Translations under genes and position numbers: made by a program | Shown: positions 22,206 through 32,162 of the stretch, piece after piece | Numbering within the stretch: position 1 is the stretch's first letter | Layout: each line of letters opens with the position of its first letter | The notes under the pieces: model-generated | The model's database searches: none | What the model was told of the DNA's origin: nothing | What the model saw: only the letters and a program-made list of their open reading frames with translations | Source: Platanthera guangdongensis | Lineage: Eukaryota; Streptophyta; Magnoliopsida; Asparagales; Orchidaceae | Direction of reading: 5' to 3' | Assembly: GCA_039583875.1 (NCBI GenBank) | Contig: CM077152.1 | Coordinates: 21,489,538 to 21,553,537 of the forward strand | Length of the DNA: 64,000 nt

Positions 22206-23221
22206 TGTTGAAACCGAAAACTCGGTCTCTGTGGAGTTCACCCTTGGGAAAGGGGTGATCGCACATCTACTTCTTTCCCACAAGCAAAATGACAAAGGAA
22301 GCAAAGAGGATCAAACCCAAGGGCTCGGCGAGGAGGACCCACCACACACCCGGAAGATCTTAGAGTACTTCCCCTCCTTAGCCAAAGGCCGAGCTAAGGC
22401 TACCTCAGAAAGCGCTAAAAGACTAAGGAGCAAGTGAGTATCAAATCGTGCCTTCTGAGGTGCCCCTTGGGTCTTATTTATAGATTTCTGGAAACGACCT
22501 GCAAATAGCCTACCTCTGCTGTTTTGAACAGCTATGTGCAGCCCAGCTTGGTCTGCCAACAGCGCAACTTCGCTGTTCTAACAAGCTATTCTCACTCATG
22601 GGAGGGGCATCCAGGTAATTTTACCCCTGGGCCCCACTACGCAGGTCCCATGGACTTGGAGGTCAGCTCGCAACTGCTCTTCGCGCCCAGGGGGTGGGTG
22701 CGACCTGGCTCCCGCAGCTCGTCGTCTCCTCTTGGGCGAGTGCGAGCCAGGCCGCCGCGACCTGCCTGTGCCTCTGCCGATGCGAGTTGGCGGCCAGACC
22801 GCTTGTAGAAGAGCGGGCTAGCCCGGTCTCAAACTGCTGCTGCGGGAGCTCCGGAAGTGGGCTCACTGATCTGGACACGTCGAACCCAATCTCGAAAATT
22901 AGTTCGACGAATGTCGAGCCCGAACTCTGCTTGACGAATGTCGACCCAAACTCTGCTCGACGAATGCGGACCACAAATTATGCTCGACGAATGCGGACCA
23001 CAAATGCTGCTCGACAAATGCGGACCACAAATTATGCTCGATGAATTCCCGGCGTGCGAGAGAGAGGGGGGGAGGGCCAGCTCGCGCGGCTCGCCCGCCT
23101 GACTCGGGCGAGAGCGAGCTGGCCATCCACTGCCTCCCCGCCTGTTGTTCTAGTGCGGGAAGGTTGCCCTGGTCCGCTTGCCTGGCCTGGCGGGCCCACT
23201 CGGCGAACACGGGGTTGTACA
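22206..23221 (-). repeat. Inverted 3' LTR of the nested Tat relative (1,016 bp)
   Basis: On the minus strand it starts TGTACAACCCCGTGTTCGCC, like the outer LTR, and ends GTTTCAACA. A TATA box (CTATAAATAAG, minus) lies near 22472-22482. Its U3 carries a 27-bp tandem array (22903-23040) in place of the hairpin array of the outer LTR. Confidence 0.87.
22903..23040 (-). repeat. 27-bp tandem array in the U3 of the nested LTR
   Basis: Units of CTCGACGAATGCGGACCACA type start near 22903, 22930, 22956, 22983 and 23010, with a partial unit at 23037. The array begins about 182 bp from the LTR's own 5' end, the same place as the hairpin array in the outer LTR, but its sequence is unrelated. Confidence 0.88.
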
Positions 23222-23335
23222 CAATCCCCGCTCTTTTTGAGCTTGGTCAAGCTCGGAAAGAATCATCCAACCCGCGTGTTGGGTGAGTGCTGTGCTGAGC
23301 TGTCAAGGAATCTTCTGGTGGGTCCCACTCCCTGG

Positions 23336-24392
23336 CTATAAATACACCACCGAGCCCTCAGGTGAATCCCTACCTTCTTTTGCCTTTCTGAGTGAACTGT
23401 AGCTGCACCATGCCTGTCAGTGAGGAAGTGCGAGACCGACTGGCATCCGCGAGCCAAAAGACCAGGGAAGAGGCCATTGAGGCCGCACCGTGGTTGGCGC
23501 GTGGGTCTCCCGGTCCTCTCTTCAGGCCGGTAAAAGGAAAGATCGTTAGGCGATCTCCGGCAAAGGACTTCTCGGGCTTCAGCTCGGCAGCAGGCACTGA
23601 GGTTATCCCGGAGGTATGCGTCCCTCCCTCCTGGCTTGTCGCTTCATTTCTGACTTTTTACCCTGCAGGTGTCGTCGCGTGAAGAGGGAGGCGGTGGGGA
23701 GGAGGATCGTTCCCTCCCGCTATCAACTGAGTGGGTCTCCAGCCCCTCGGGCCTGGGGCGTTCCACCCCCCCCCCCTGAATACCCCTCGATCGCCGATTC
23801 CCCCTGGGCTAGGGAAATCCCTTGCAGCTCTCGAAGGAGAACCCTTCCAGGGACGGCCGGGTTCCTCTCGACCGTCCACCAGTGTGGAGGGCGTGCCAAC
23901 CCCTGGTAAGCTCTCACTCGACGCTTGTTCGGTTCTCGCCTGTACCCTCTAACTCTTTTCTTTGCAGGCTACAACGCGATCTCCTCTGAAACCGAGATGA
24001 GCGAAGGGTATTCGCCTCCCCCCGACGCAGAGGGGGTTTCAGAGTATCTGGGCGACCCGGCGGACGCGACAGGGATGAAGAGACAAGTGACGCAGCTGTT
24101 TCAGAAGCATACTCTGCTGCTACAGGAGATCTTTAACCGGGTTGACCGGGATAAAACTGCGATAGAGGTGCGGGTCGCGGCCCTGGAGGGAGCGTGGGGC
24201 CCAGCTGAAGGGGAGGAGGTTACTTCTCCTGGCGTGCACATTACGCGGGTCGAGGAGCGGCTCAGGCACGCCACAGAGCAAGTCGGCCTGGCCCAACAGG
24301 AGCTGGTGGCGGTCCGCGATTACCACTATCCTCGCGTACCTCCCCGAACCGGGACACAGAGGCAGGGCAGGTGGAAATGGATCCAGTACTGA
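23336..24392 (+). pseudogene. Antisense gene aORF-1 of the nested Tat relative, three exons
   Basis: A TATA box (CTATAAATAC) at 23336 precedes an ATG at 23410. Exon 1 (23410-23613) encodes MPVSEEVRDRL...EAAPWLARG. It ends at a GT donor, CCGGAG|GTATGC. Exon 2 (23669-23905) starts after CCCTGCAG and holds an 11-base C run (23766-23776) that shifts the frame. Exon 3 (23968-24392) encodes an acidic, predicted coiled-coil segment (VTQLFQKHTLLLQEIFNRVD, VEERLRHATEQVGLAQQEL) and ends in TGA. The outer element carries a homologue on the minus strand (29153 to about 27817) with the same first donor site. Function is unknown; it resembles no domain I can name. Confidence 0.68.
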
Positions 24393-25048
24393 TCCGCCTA
24401 CCCCCTTCCCGCGGTCTAACTCCGGGTCAGGCCGCATCCGCATTTTAAGCCAACTCGCTTAGGAGGGTTTCTCATTTTGGAACATTTTATCGTCTGTAAT
24501 AATCTGAGACTGCTCTCTCCCGTCGACGAGCTTAATTTCTGCCGCACGTTACTTTTACTGTGTTGCTATCTGGTTTTCTCTGGGTGGGCATGGATGAAGC
24601 CATCTTGCTCGCCCACTGCTTTTTTAAGGCGGGTGCGAGGCCGTCGAATAAGCTTGCCCAGCCCGCCAACCCGATCTTGGCGGGAGCGGGCCGAGAACTC
24701 GCTAGTTACGAGTCTCCCCGGCTCGCCTATGGTTCCGGGCGGGTGCGAGCCGCAGCTCGTCCTCCTCTTGTGCGGACGCGGGTGGGCATGATTCGCTGCC
24801 GGACAGTCCTTGCGGCGTGGTTGCGAGCCGGGAAGTTGAACCGTCAGTCCTGATTTTTGCTATCCGCATTTTTCCCGTCGGCGGAAGATTTTCCCGCCCT
24901 TTTTCTTTCTATAAATAGGCCCTGCCGGCCCTTGCTTATCCACCGCATTTGAGCTTTTCTCCTTTCCTGTTCCTTGCGAACCCCAACTCGCCTGCTTCCT
25001 GCGAGGACTTCCTTACCCGCCTAGCGAGCTTCCTGCAAAATGGGCGGC
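24393..25048 (+). promoter_or_regulatory. Spacer and promoter of a lost aORF-2 gene in the nested relative
   Basis: After the aORF-1 stop comes a 3' flank. A TATA box (TATAAATAG, 24910-24918) lies in a context shared with the outer element's aORF-2 promoter (TTTCTTTCTATAAATAGG and then CACCGCATTT). The gene itself is missing; the sequence runs into the R-U5 fragment at about 25049. Confidence 0.65.
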
Positions 25049-25293
25049 GGCACGCTTTCATACTCACTTGATCCTTAGTCTTTTAGCGCTTTCTGAGGTA
25101 GCCTTAGCTCGGCCTTTGGCTAAGGAGGGGAAGCGTTTTAAGATCTTCCGGGTGTGTGGTGGGTCCTCTATGCCAAGCCCTTGGGTTTGGTCCTCTTTGC
25201 TTCCTTTGTCATTTTGCTTGTGGGAAAGAAGTAGGTGTAAGATCACCCCTTCCCAAGGGTGAACTCCACAGAGACCGAGTTTTTGTTTCAACA
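25049..25293 (+). repeat. R-U5 LTR fragment in direct orientation, right end of the nested insert
   Basis: It is an inverted copy, about 93% similar by eye, of 22206-22452. It starts at GGCACG, about 30 bases downstream of where the TATA box lies in the complete LTR, and ends GTTTCAACA. It thus matches the transcribed first part of an LTR RNA (R plus U5), with no U3. Confidence 0.78.
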
Positions 25294-25294
25294 G

Positions 25295-27300
25295 CTAAAG
25301 CTTTTCGCTGGAAGCTTCACTGGATGACTCGCCGCCGGACCCACCGCTCTGGCCAAGGTCCAAGGCCTTGTACCCGCCTTGCGTTTCTCCCTCCCCGACA
25401 GGCTTTGGGATTGTATTGAACAGCAAGGGCAAGACCCCACACGCGGTGAGGGTCTCGCCGCCTTCGTCCAAGACTCTCGATTCCCGCAGCACATTGATCA
25501 CCATTTTGCACGCCTTCTGTGCGCTCTCCTGCATCATCACTTCAATATCGTATTCAAATAAGTAACGGCTTTTGAGCCTCTCGTCCAGGGAGGGTAGGAA
25601 TGGAGCCTTGACCCCTTGTGCGACTTTAAGCTCCGTCTTCAGCAGCTTATTCTCGCACTCGAGGCTGGCCACCTTTGCCCGCAAAAACTGGGCTTGAGCG
25701 AAATCCTGCGAGGACTCCGGGTTCAGAACAAGTAAGAGATCACGGTAAGAAGAAGGGCCTAGGAGGGTTTACATACCTCAGCTGTCGGGTGCATGGCGAG
25801 AAGCTGCTGGGAAGCCGCCAGTTCGGCCCTCAATGTGGCCGTTTCGACAACGGCGACATCCCTTGACTTGATCGCGTCAATAAGGTTGCGCTCCAGGGTG
25901 ATGTCGCGGCGCACAACCTTGTGCGCGAGCACGAACGCCTGCATCTGGACTCTGGCGGTGTCATAGGCGAGAGGCCGGGTGATCTGTCGGTCGAAAGCAA
26001 GGGCATCCTCCCGGTTGTACAGCCCGAAGCCTAGCGCAAAGGCCTCACCAGTAGTCGCGCCTCGCTCCGCCCAGTCGGGGAGAACGGAGGAGATTGAGAC
26101 CCGGTTGGCTTCGGGGTCCCAATGTAGCAGGGGTTGACCTTCTGCATCAAGGAACTTCCCGCCGATGCTGAAGTTCCGATGCCCTTTCGACACTAGCTTG
26201 GCGGGGGCATCAGCTGGGATCTCGGCAACTGCCACTGCGGCTGTCGCTTCGCCGACAGCGGGAGGGTTCCCAGCGGGGGCCGCGACAGCTTGCCATGCGG
26301 GGGCCCCAGCATCTTCCCTTGCGGTAGTCGTCTTGCCAGCGGCGGGAGGGACCTTGGCCGGAGTCTCGGCAACGGACTTGTCATTGTCCGCCGCGCTTAA
26401 CTTCTTGGCGGGAGCTGGAGGAGGGGAGTTGGGCTTCCGCTTTCGGCTACTAGGCGCGGATGAGGAGCTGGGCTCCTTTCGGCAGGCTTGGAAGGCAGAC
26501 TTGGCGAGGGCCAGGGTGCTGGTGAAATCTCTGGCCTCGTCGAAGGGTTGGCAGTGAGGAATCTCTCGTTCACCTGTGAAACCCTTAATGATTAAAGGTT
26601 CGTAATTTATGACGAAGGGTTGCGCGAGAGGGTCGGAAAGGTACCTTCTCCGGGAAGAACTGGCTGAAGAGAGTCTAGGCCTCGCTGCAGGAATTGGACG
26701 TCGAAGGCTTTCGTCCCAAAGAACTCGACCATGGACCTCTCTCGCCCCCAAGGGCGGGAGGCTTATAGGTAGCCTCGTCGTACTGAATGGGCGTGAGTGG
26801 TATGTTGCCGAAAGGACCAGAGACGAAGACGAACCTCTGTACCCCGTGGTGATGTTTGTTGGTGAGCCCTCTGTCTTCACCAACTGCCCGGAAAGGAAGA
26901 CCGACCCTCCCTTGGACCGGAAGTTGAACAACTTCCGAAAGACTGGCAGGAATGAATTCAATTCTTTTCGCTCGCATGTAACAGGCGAAAGCCACCAGGA
27001 TGGCGACAGAGTTGGGGTGGAGCGGGCCGGCACCACCCCGTAATAGCGTAGGGCCTGGCGCACTTCGGGCCAGAGTTGGAGGCAGAACCCTACCTCAAAG
27101 TGCTCTAAGGGGATGACGAGCTCCCCTTCTGGCGCGAGGTTTACCCTGTCATCATTCCCAGGGTTTCGCGCGACAAACCCTGACGAGATGTAGTTCTCGG
27201 TTATTGTGAGGAATTCCGCTTGCGTGAGCCGGCATGGCGGGAAGTTGTGATCTAAGAAGGTTTGCGCGCACCTTGAGTGACCCTCGGTCTCGCCAGGCAT
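25295..27300 (-). pseudogene. Antisense gene aORF-2 of the Tat element, plant 'putative gypsy type transposon' protein
   Basis: The minus-strand frame from ATG at 27300 begins MPGETEGHSRCAQTFLDHNF. It has EGELVIPLEHFEVGFCLQLW and LPVFRKLFNFRSKGG, resembling the plant Transposase_28 (PF04195) family annotated as putative gypsy type transposon. The block PNSVAILVAFACYMRAKRIEF is read only in another frame, so at least two small frameshifts are present. A Pro/Ala-rich, basic middle (RKRKPNSPPPAPAKKL) follows. Next is a long helical C-terminal segment that crosses a clear intron (donor GAG|GTATGTAAACCC near 25782, acceptor TCCTCGCAG near 25710) into ASLECENKLLKTELKVAQ. A second probable intron has acceptor TTTCACAG near 26575. 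The stop at 25295-25297 overlaps the nested insert's target duplication. Confidence 0.72.
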
Positions 27301-27431
27301 GGTGATGAAGGGAGAGAGAGAGAAGGGGTTGACGGGCGAGAGCTCTGAGACGCAGAGGACAACGCGAGCAAGGTACGGGGGAAGACGAAGTCGCAGAATC
27401 GGGAAGGAGTAAATGCGGTGGGCGGAGTTAC

Positions 27432-27440
27432 CTATTTATA
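27432..27440 (-). promoter_or_regulatory. TATA box of aORF-2
   Basis: TATAAATAG on the minus strand, 132 bp upstream of the aORF-2 start, in the context TTTCTATAAATAGG. The same context occurs in the nested relative at 24910-24918. Confidence 0.65.
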
Positions 27441-27816
27441 GAAAGAGAAGTAATAATTAGGGAGATCTTATGGGGAGGCAGTTGGCAGATTTTGACAGTT
27501 GTCTCTTGGTATTCCACCCCGCCTCGTCGACGTCTCTCGCACCTGTAGATTACAAAGAGCTTCTGGGATGGATCTCGGGTAAGAGCAAGACAGCATATAT
27601 ATGACAAAAAAGGATGCGAGAATCAAGCACTCGGTAGATAGATAAAATAGAACATATAAGAAGGTGTCGAGGGGGTCTCGCCGGGCGAGACCCCTACAAC
27701 AATAAAAGTTAAACAACATTACACAAATGTCTTGGGGGTACAGCGGGGGAAGGGTAGGTTGAGAGGTTGGGGATTGGCAACGCGAGATCCTGCGCGGTTC
27801 AAGATTGCTCTTATCG

Positions 27817-29153
27817 TCATCGACCGTGACCTCGCCTTCCCGATCTCGGCGGCACCCGCGGGTAGTGGTAGGCGGTGAGGGGGTGAGCCCCTGGTTGGCC
27901 AAGCACAACTGATCTCGCACTCGCGCAATGTGCCACCCAGGGGATGTGTCCTCACACTCCACCCGACGCTCCTGCTCACCGAGAAGGTGGGTGTGGTCCC
28001 TCTCGATCACCGACATCCGCCATTCGACTGACTTTTCAAGGTTCGTCGGCGCCAGCGAGTCGGCTTGGCGCATCGCGAAAAGCTTCGTCAAGATCTCAGT
28101 TATCCTCTTTCGTCGGGTTTTACCATTCCCTTCGGCATCAAGGTATTCCTCCATGTCGCTGGGATAGGGCAGGGGCGAGACCGCCTCCTCTTCATCATTC
28201 GTTTCCTCCTCTTCATTCGCTTACGCCTTTGTGGCTGTCGGATCTAGAAAGAAAGAAAAATGGGGTCAAAGTCAAATGGGGGGGAGAGATTAGGCAGGGT
28301 TGCTTACCTATAATGGGTGGAGACCTCTCGGCAGAAGATCGGCGAGAACGGCCTAGCTGCCCTTCCGTGCTTTTTGCGCTTTTCCCAAAAAGAAGGTGAA
28401 TCAGCTTGCCCCGTCCCAGACAGTGTCTCACATGCTCCACGGGATTGCTCACGACCAGTTGGAGGGAGGCGATATCTCCTTCCGGCGACGGCCGAGACCC
28501 GGGCGCGAGAGCGTCTGGGGCGGTTGTAACCCTCCCAGGCGTGAGGGGATGACCGACTGCGTCATTAGCGGGATCATGGGACACTGGAATTAGGGGGCTC
28601 CGCTGGGTGAGCCTGGGGCTGTCGGTGGCAGAAGCTGCATGGAAATGAGTCAGCGAGAGAAAAGCAAGTCAGCGAGAGGAAAGCAAGTCGCGCATGATAA
28701 ATCAATAAAAATATTACCGGGCTGGATCTGGGTGGTTGGGGGATGGCCTCCGAGACCAGCGGCGGGTTCACGCCCGGGGGATGAATTAACTCAGTATCTG
28801 TCTGAGGGTTCTCGGGACCAGTTTCCGGAACCTGCCAACGAGAGGGAAAACACGTCAGACGCAGTAAGGGACAACTATACCAAAGAGTGAGGCGAGACGA
28901 ATACCTCCGGCAGGGAAGGAGGGTTCTCGGCGCGATCAGGGGTTAGGGAAGGCGAGGCAGGAACTTTCTTTGAGTGGTCTCGCCTGACCGACTTCGTCTT
29001 CCTCTTCTTTGGTCAGGATGGAGTGTCGGTCGGCTTCTCGCGCATGAGCCAGGGGGCCACCCTGGCACAGTTAGCGCGGGCTCTCGCCTGAGCCGCGGAA
29101 AGACAGGCTTGAAGTTCTTTCGAGAGCGGCTTCTCCTTACGCTTGGCATACAT
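27817..29153 (-). pseudogene. Antisense gene aORF-1 of the outer Tat element
   Basis: The ATG is at 29153 (MYAKRKEKPLSKELQACLSA) and exon 1 runs to 28905 with the donor CCGGAG|GTAT, identical in position to the nested copy. The conserved box is APWLMREK, against APWLARGS there. A TGA interrupts exon 1 near 29013. Exon 2 is 28831-28718 (acceptor TTGGCAG, donor GTAATA). Further exons follow, ending in the coiled-coil frame from 28154 (MEEYLDAEGNGKTRRKRIT, WHIARVRDQLCLANQGL). The last codons (YHYPRVPPR) are read only after a frame change. A TATATAC box lies near 29228-29234. The gene is antisense to gag-pol and transcribed away from the 3' LTR; function is unknown. Confidence 0.66.
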
Positions 29154-29335
29154 CTTGACAAACTTATGAGAGCTGAAGTACAAGATGACGACAACAACGG
29201 TGGCCTGGAAACTGGCCTGGCGGCATGTATATACTGGGCCAGGGTGGGGCCCACCCAAGATTCCCTTTCAGGTCAGCAAGAGCCCAACGAATATATAGGG
29301 TTGGACGTGTCTTTCCGAGCGCAATGCTAGCTCGC

Positions 29336-29350
29336 AAAGAGTGGGGATTG
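29336..29350 (+). other. Polypurine tract of the Tat element
   Basis: AAAGAGTGGGGATTG abuts the 3' LTR. The nested relative has the same tract in reverse at 23222-23236. It primes plus-strand DNA synthesis. Confidence 0.82.
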
Positions 29351-30388
29351 TGTACAACCCCATATTTGCTGGGCGGGACCAAGATACCCCAAGGACACAG
29401 ATCGGGCTAGCTTTGGGTTAAAACTGGATCAGATAAGTAAGTGGGCTGGAAGGCTCCCGCCCAGGGCAGGCGAAAGGGCTCGCGCCTCAGGCCGGCGGAA
29501 GCCCTTGGCGTTGAGTGAGGCTTCTCCACTCAACGCCGCCCACCAGCCCTTGGCGTTGGGTGAGGATTCTCCACTCAACGCCGCCCGCCAGCCCTTGGCG
29601 TTAAGTGAGGCTTCTCCACTCAACGCCGACGACCAGCCCTTGGCGTTGAGTGATGCTTCTCCACTCAACGTCGTCAACCAGCCCTTGGCGTTGAGTGATG
29701 CATCTCCACTCAATGCTCCATCTAGTCATTGATATTGAGTGATGCTTATCCACTTAACGCCCCTTCGGTGTTTAGGTTCCCGCCCGAGGCAAGCGAGAGG
29801 GCTTGCGCCTCAGGTCGGCGGGAGGCCAACAGGCCTCAGCATTGAGTGATGTTTCTCCACTCAACACCCCATGTAGCCTTCTCTGGCTCCCGCCCGGCGT
29901 TAGCCGGAAGGTTCGCGCTCAAAGCGAGCGGGGTTTCCGCAGAGATCAGTGGAAAGGTTCCCGTCGGGTGGGGTCCAGGGGTGAAATTACTTGGATGCCC
30001 CTAGGTCTGCATTTAGCTCCTCAGAACAGCGGAGTTTGGTTATTGCCAGACCAGTCCAGGGTATTTTAGTAATTTTAGAACAACAAAATTACGTTTTTTG
30101 CAGACCAGATATTGAAAATCTATAAATAGACTCACATGATATCTCAGAAGGCAGATTTTCATACTCTCATTTTCCTTTTAGAGCTTTCTGAGATACTCCC
30201 AGCCCAGCAATTGACTTTGGAGGGGAAGCGCTTAGAGAACTTCCGGGTTAGATGTGGGACCTCCCAGCTGAGTCTTAAGCTCAGTTCTTGGTTCTTTATC
30301 AATAGTCAGTAGTTAAGGTTTAAGAGAAATAGGTGTCGGCTACACCCCTAGCTCTGAACTCTCGTTGAGCCAGTTTTTGGCTTCAACA
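29351..30388 (+). repeat. 3' LTR of the Tat element (1,038 bp)
   Basis: Same termini as 13731-14812 with about 10% substitutions in the compared stretch. It carries a shorter, more decayed hairpin array and a TATA box (CTATAAATAG) near 30120. It is followed by ATAAC. Confidence 0.9.
29507..29867 (+). repeat. Hairpin array in the 3' LTR (seven recognisable units)
   Basis: Same 44-45 bp units as the 5' LTR, with arms GGCGTTGAGTG and CACTCAACGCC. One unit fewer is recognisable and the last units have mutated arms (e.g. ATTGAGTG with CACTTAACG). Confidence 0.9.
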
Positions 30389-30411
30389 ATAACCTTGTTT
30401 ATAAAAGAAAA

Positions 30412-30497
30412 TTTTAATGCTATTAGCAGAAATTGAACCTTAGACCACTTGATTAAAAAAGACACTCTAAGATACTCTACCAATTGAGCAAAGAAAC
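30412..30497 (-). repeat. tRNA-Lys-like pseudogene or tRNA-derived SINE head
   Basis: The minus strand has a good A box (TTGCTCAATTGGTAGAG), a U-rich anticodon-like loop (TCTTTTTTAATC) and a B box (AAGGTTCAATTTC), in tRNA-like order and spacing. The acceptor arms do not pair well, so it is not a working tRNA gene. No clear SINE tail or flanking duplication was seen. Confidence 0.5.
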
Positions 30498-30909
30498 TAT
30501 TTTGACATGAGTATTTTATTATTATTTTATATTAATTTATAACATATCTGTTATGATAAATCTATTTATTTATTACAGAAAGATTATTTTTAAAATTTAG
30601 TGTGAGCCGCTCCCCACACATGATGACAAGAGAGCAATGATCCCTACCCGATTGTTTGAGTCTCTGACGATCCAATCGGTCCATTGCAGAGTAGAATCAT
30701 CTCCATTTGAAGTGAAATTGACAGTATCCAAGTATACTTTTGGATGATTCGACGGGTTCACTGATCCCAACCTTTTTTTATATTTTTCTTTTAATCAAAA
30801 CATCATGCACCATTAGTTCAAGTGAGAATATATTTACATCATGAAATGAACCTCTATTTAAGCTCCCAAATGAAGAGAATCATGATCCGTTCATTGCTCA
30901 TGCACAAAC
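30498..30909. other. AT-rich intergenic stretch, no gene seen
   Basis: No domain, RNA gene or repeat recognised between the tRNA-like sequence and element C. Confidence 0.5.
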
Positions 30910-32162
30910 TGTAAAAATTCCTCAAAATGGGTGAAAGAGGAAAAGAAGTCGCAGGAACACTCAATCACAACCGAAGACGGGTAAAAATTAATAGCAATAG
31001 CAACACAAAAGTCTCCAATTGAAATTAACTTCTTTACAGAGCGAGATATACATTGCAAAACATGATTTACAATGTAACCAAGAGAACAGAAATCTGCAAC
31101 AAGAAGTTAACCGCGCAGACAGATAACTGTAACCGCACTAGTCGCCAGTCCACTAGCCGAGTCCGCTGAAGCCTCATATCCGCGACTAACCGCGCGAACT
31201 GCTGTTATTGAAATTCTGAAGGAACTTGAACAGAACTCGTTGATTGACCGAGTGAACTGCTCTGCCTATCCACAACTCAGAGGAAAAGATCAAGTCGCAG
31301 AGACCACGACCTGCTGTTATCAGCTGACTGCTATCCGTGAACTGTTGCACATCAAGCTTCCACTAGTTGCCTAGCGGCCTGACGTTAGCCGCACAACTGT
31401 ACACTGTTGTTTATGATGAGCCGAGGACTCTTATTTATAGGTGTGAGGAGGACCGTCATCACCACCAATAGCGATAGGATAACCGCTCGTCAGACCTGTC
31501 GGCTAACAACGAATCAGTGAATACAAGAATCAGTCCGCCATATAAGGAAGACTATCTGCAAAAAGCGCGGACACCAATCTTGTCCACAAGAACAACCAGA
31601 CCTCTAGGCTTGCAGACAAAATTCCAGTACGCGCAAAGCTCCGGCTAGCGACAACCATGCCGCCAACTTGCCGAACTCGGCGAGCTCAAGAAGCAGTCCG
31701 CACACAGACGATCTCAGCAAGCTAGGCAACAAAGTTGGACTTAGACACACAAGACCAAGTCCACGACAAGCTTCGCGGTCTCCAACTAACCACTCCACCT
31801 GATACCAAGATCGTACCCAATTTGAACAACACCAGTCCGCCACCTTGCGGACTGCTCCATCAGACCGTGCGACCTCCAGGTAAACCAGTCCGTGCAACTG
31901 TGCCGACCTCCACAATCAACAACCAGATTGCAAGCACAGAACCAAGCCGGACAACAGCGAGCTCCAGAAGAGTATGTCGCAACCGCAGTTAGCCAACCTT
32001 AACCGCCCGGTTAACCAAGGATGCTTGCTGAGCCAAACCGCAAGAGAAAACCGGCACCTGCCAAAGGCAGTCCGCCAGGCCGCGACAGACTCTGTGATTT
32101 GTGCGGTTTGACCAGTCTAACCGCCCAACTCCACATTTACTCTCACTTCAACAATTTCAACA
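30910..32162 (-). repeat. 3' LTR of element C (1,253 bp)
   Basis: Left LTR of element C, related to the LTRs of A, with repeated GTCCGC/GCGGAC motifs and a minus-strand TATA box (CTTATTTATAG on the plus strand, near 31430). Confidence 0.87.

Larger units (their letters stand above)
22206..25293 (-). mobile_element. Rearranged Tat relative with inverted LTR ends, nested in the Tat element
   Basis: The left part is a complete LTR in reverse orientation (22206-23221), followed by its purine tract (CAATCCCCGCTCTTT, 23222-23236). Next comes the antisense gene region (now on the plus strand) up to about 25048, then a direct-orientation LTR end (25049-25293). Both outer ends are therefore the same U5 terminus (TGTTGAAAC... 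and ...GTTTCAACA). The flanks are GCTAG (22201-22205) and GCTAA (25294-25298). No gag or pol is present. The right LTR piece starts where transcription should begin, so it looks like R-U5. Confidence 0.8.
13731..30388 (+). mobile_element. Ty3/gypsy Tat-lineage LTR retrotransposon with antisense genes
   Basis: Both LTRs begin TGTACAACCCC and end GGCTTCAACA (13731-14812 and 29351-30388). The flanks ATAAT and ATAAC differ by one base. Internal order on the plus strand: gag, protease, reverse transcriptase, RNase H, a second RNase H (aRNH), integrase, a tandem repeat block, then a 3' region with two genes on the opposite strand, and a purine tract at 29336-29350. The second RNase H before the integrase is diagnostic of the Tat clade. 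The LTRs differ by about 10% in the first 160 bp, so the insertion is old. A 3.1-kb rearranged relative is nested at 22206-25293. Confidence 0.9.

Noticed and set aside
26165..26557. Plus-strand 130-codon frame in the Tat 3' region
   Set aside because: Ala/Gly-rich mirror of the Pro/Ala-rich middle of aORF-2 on the other strand.
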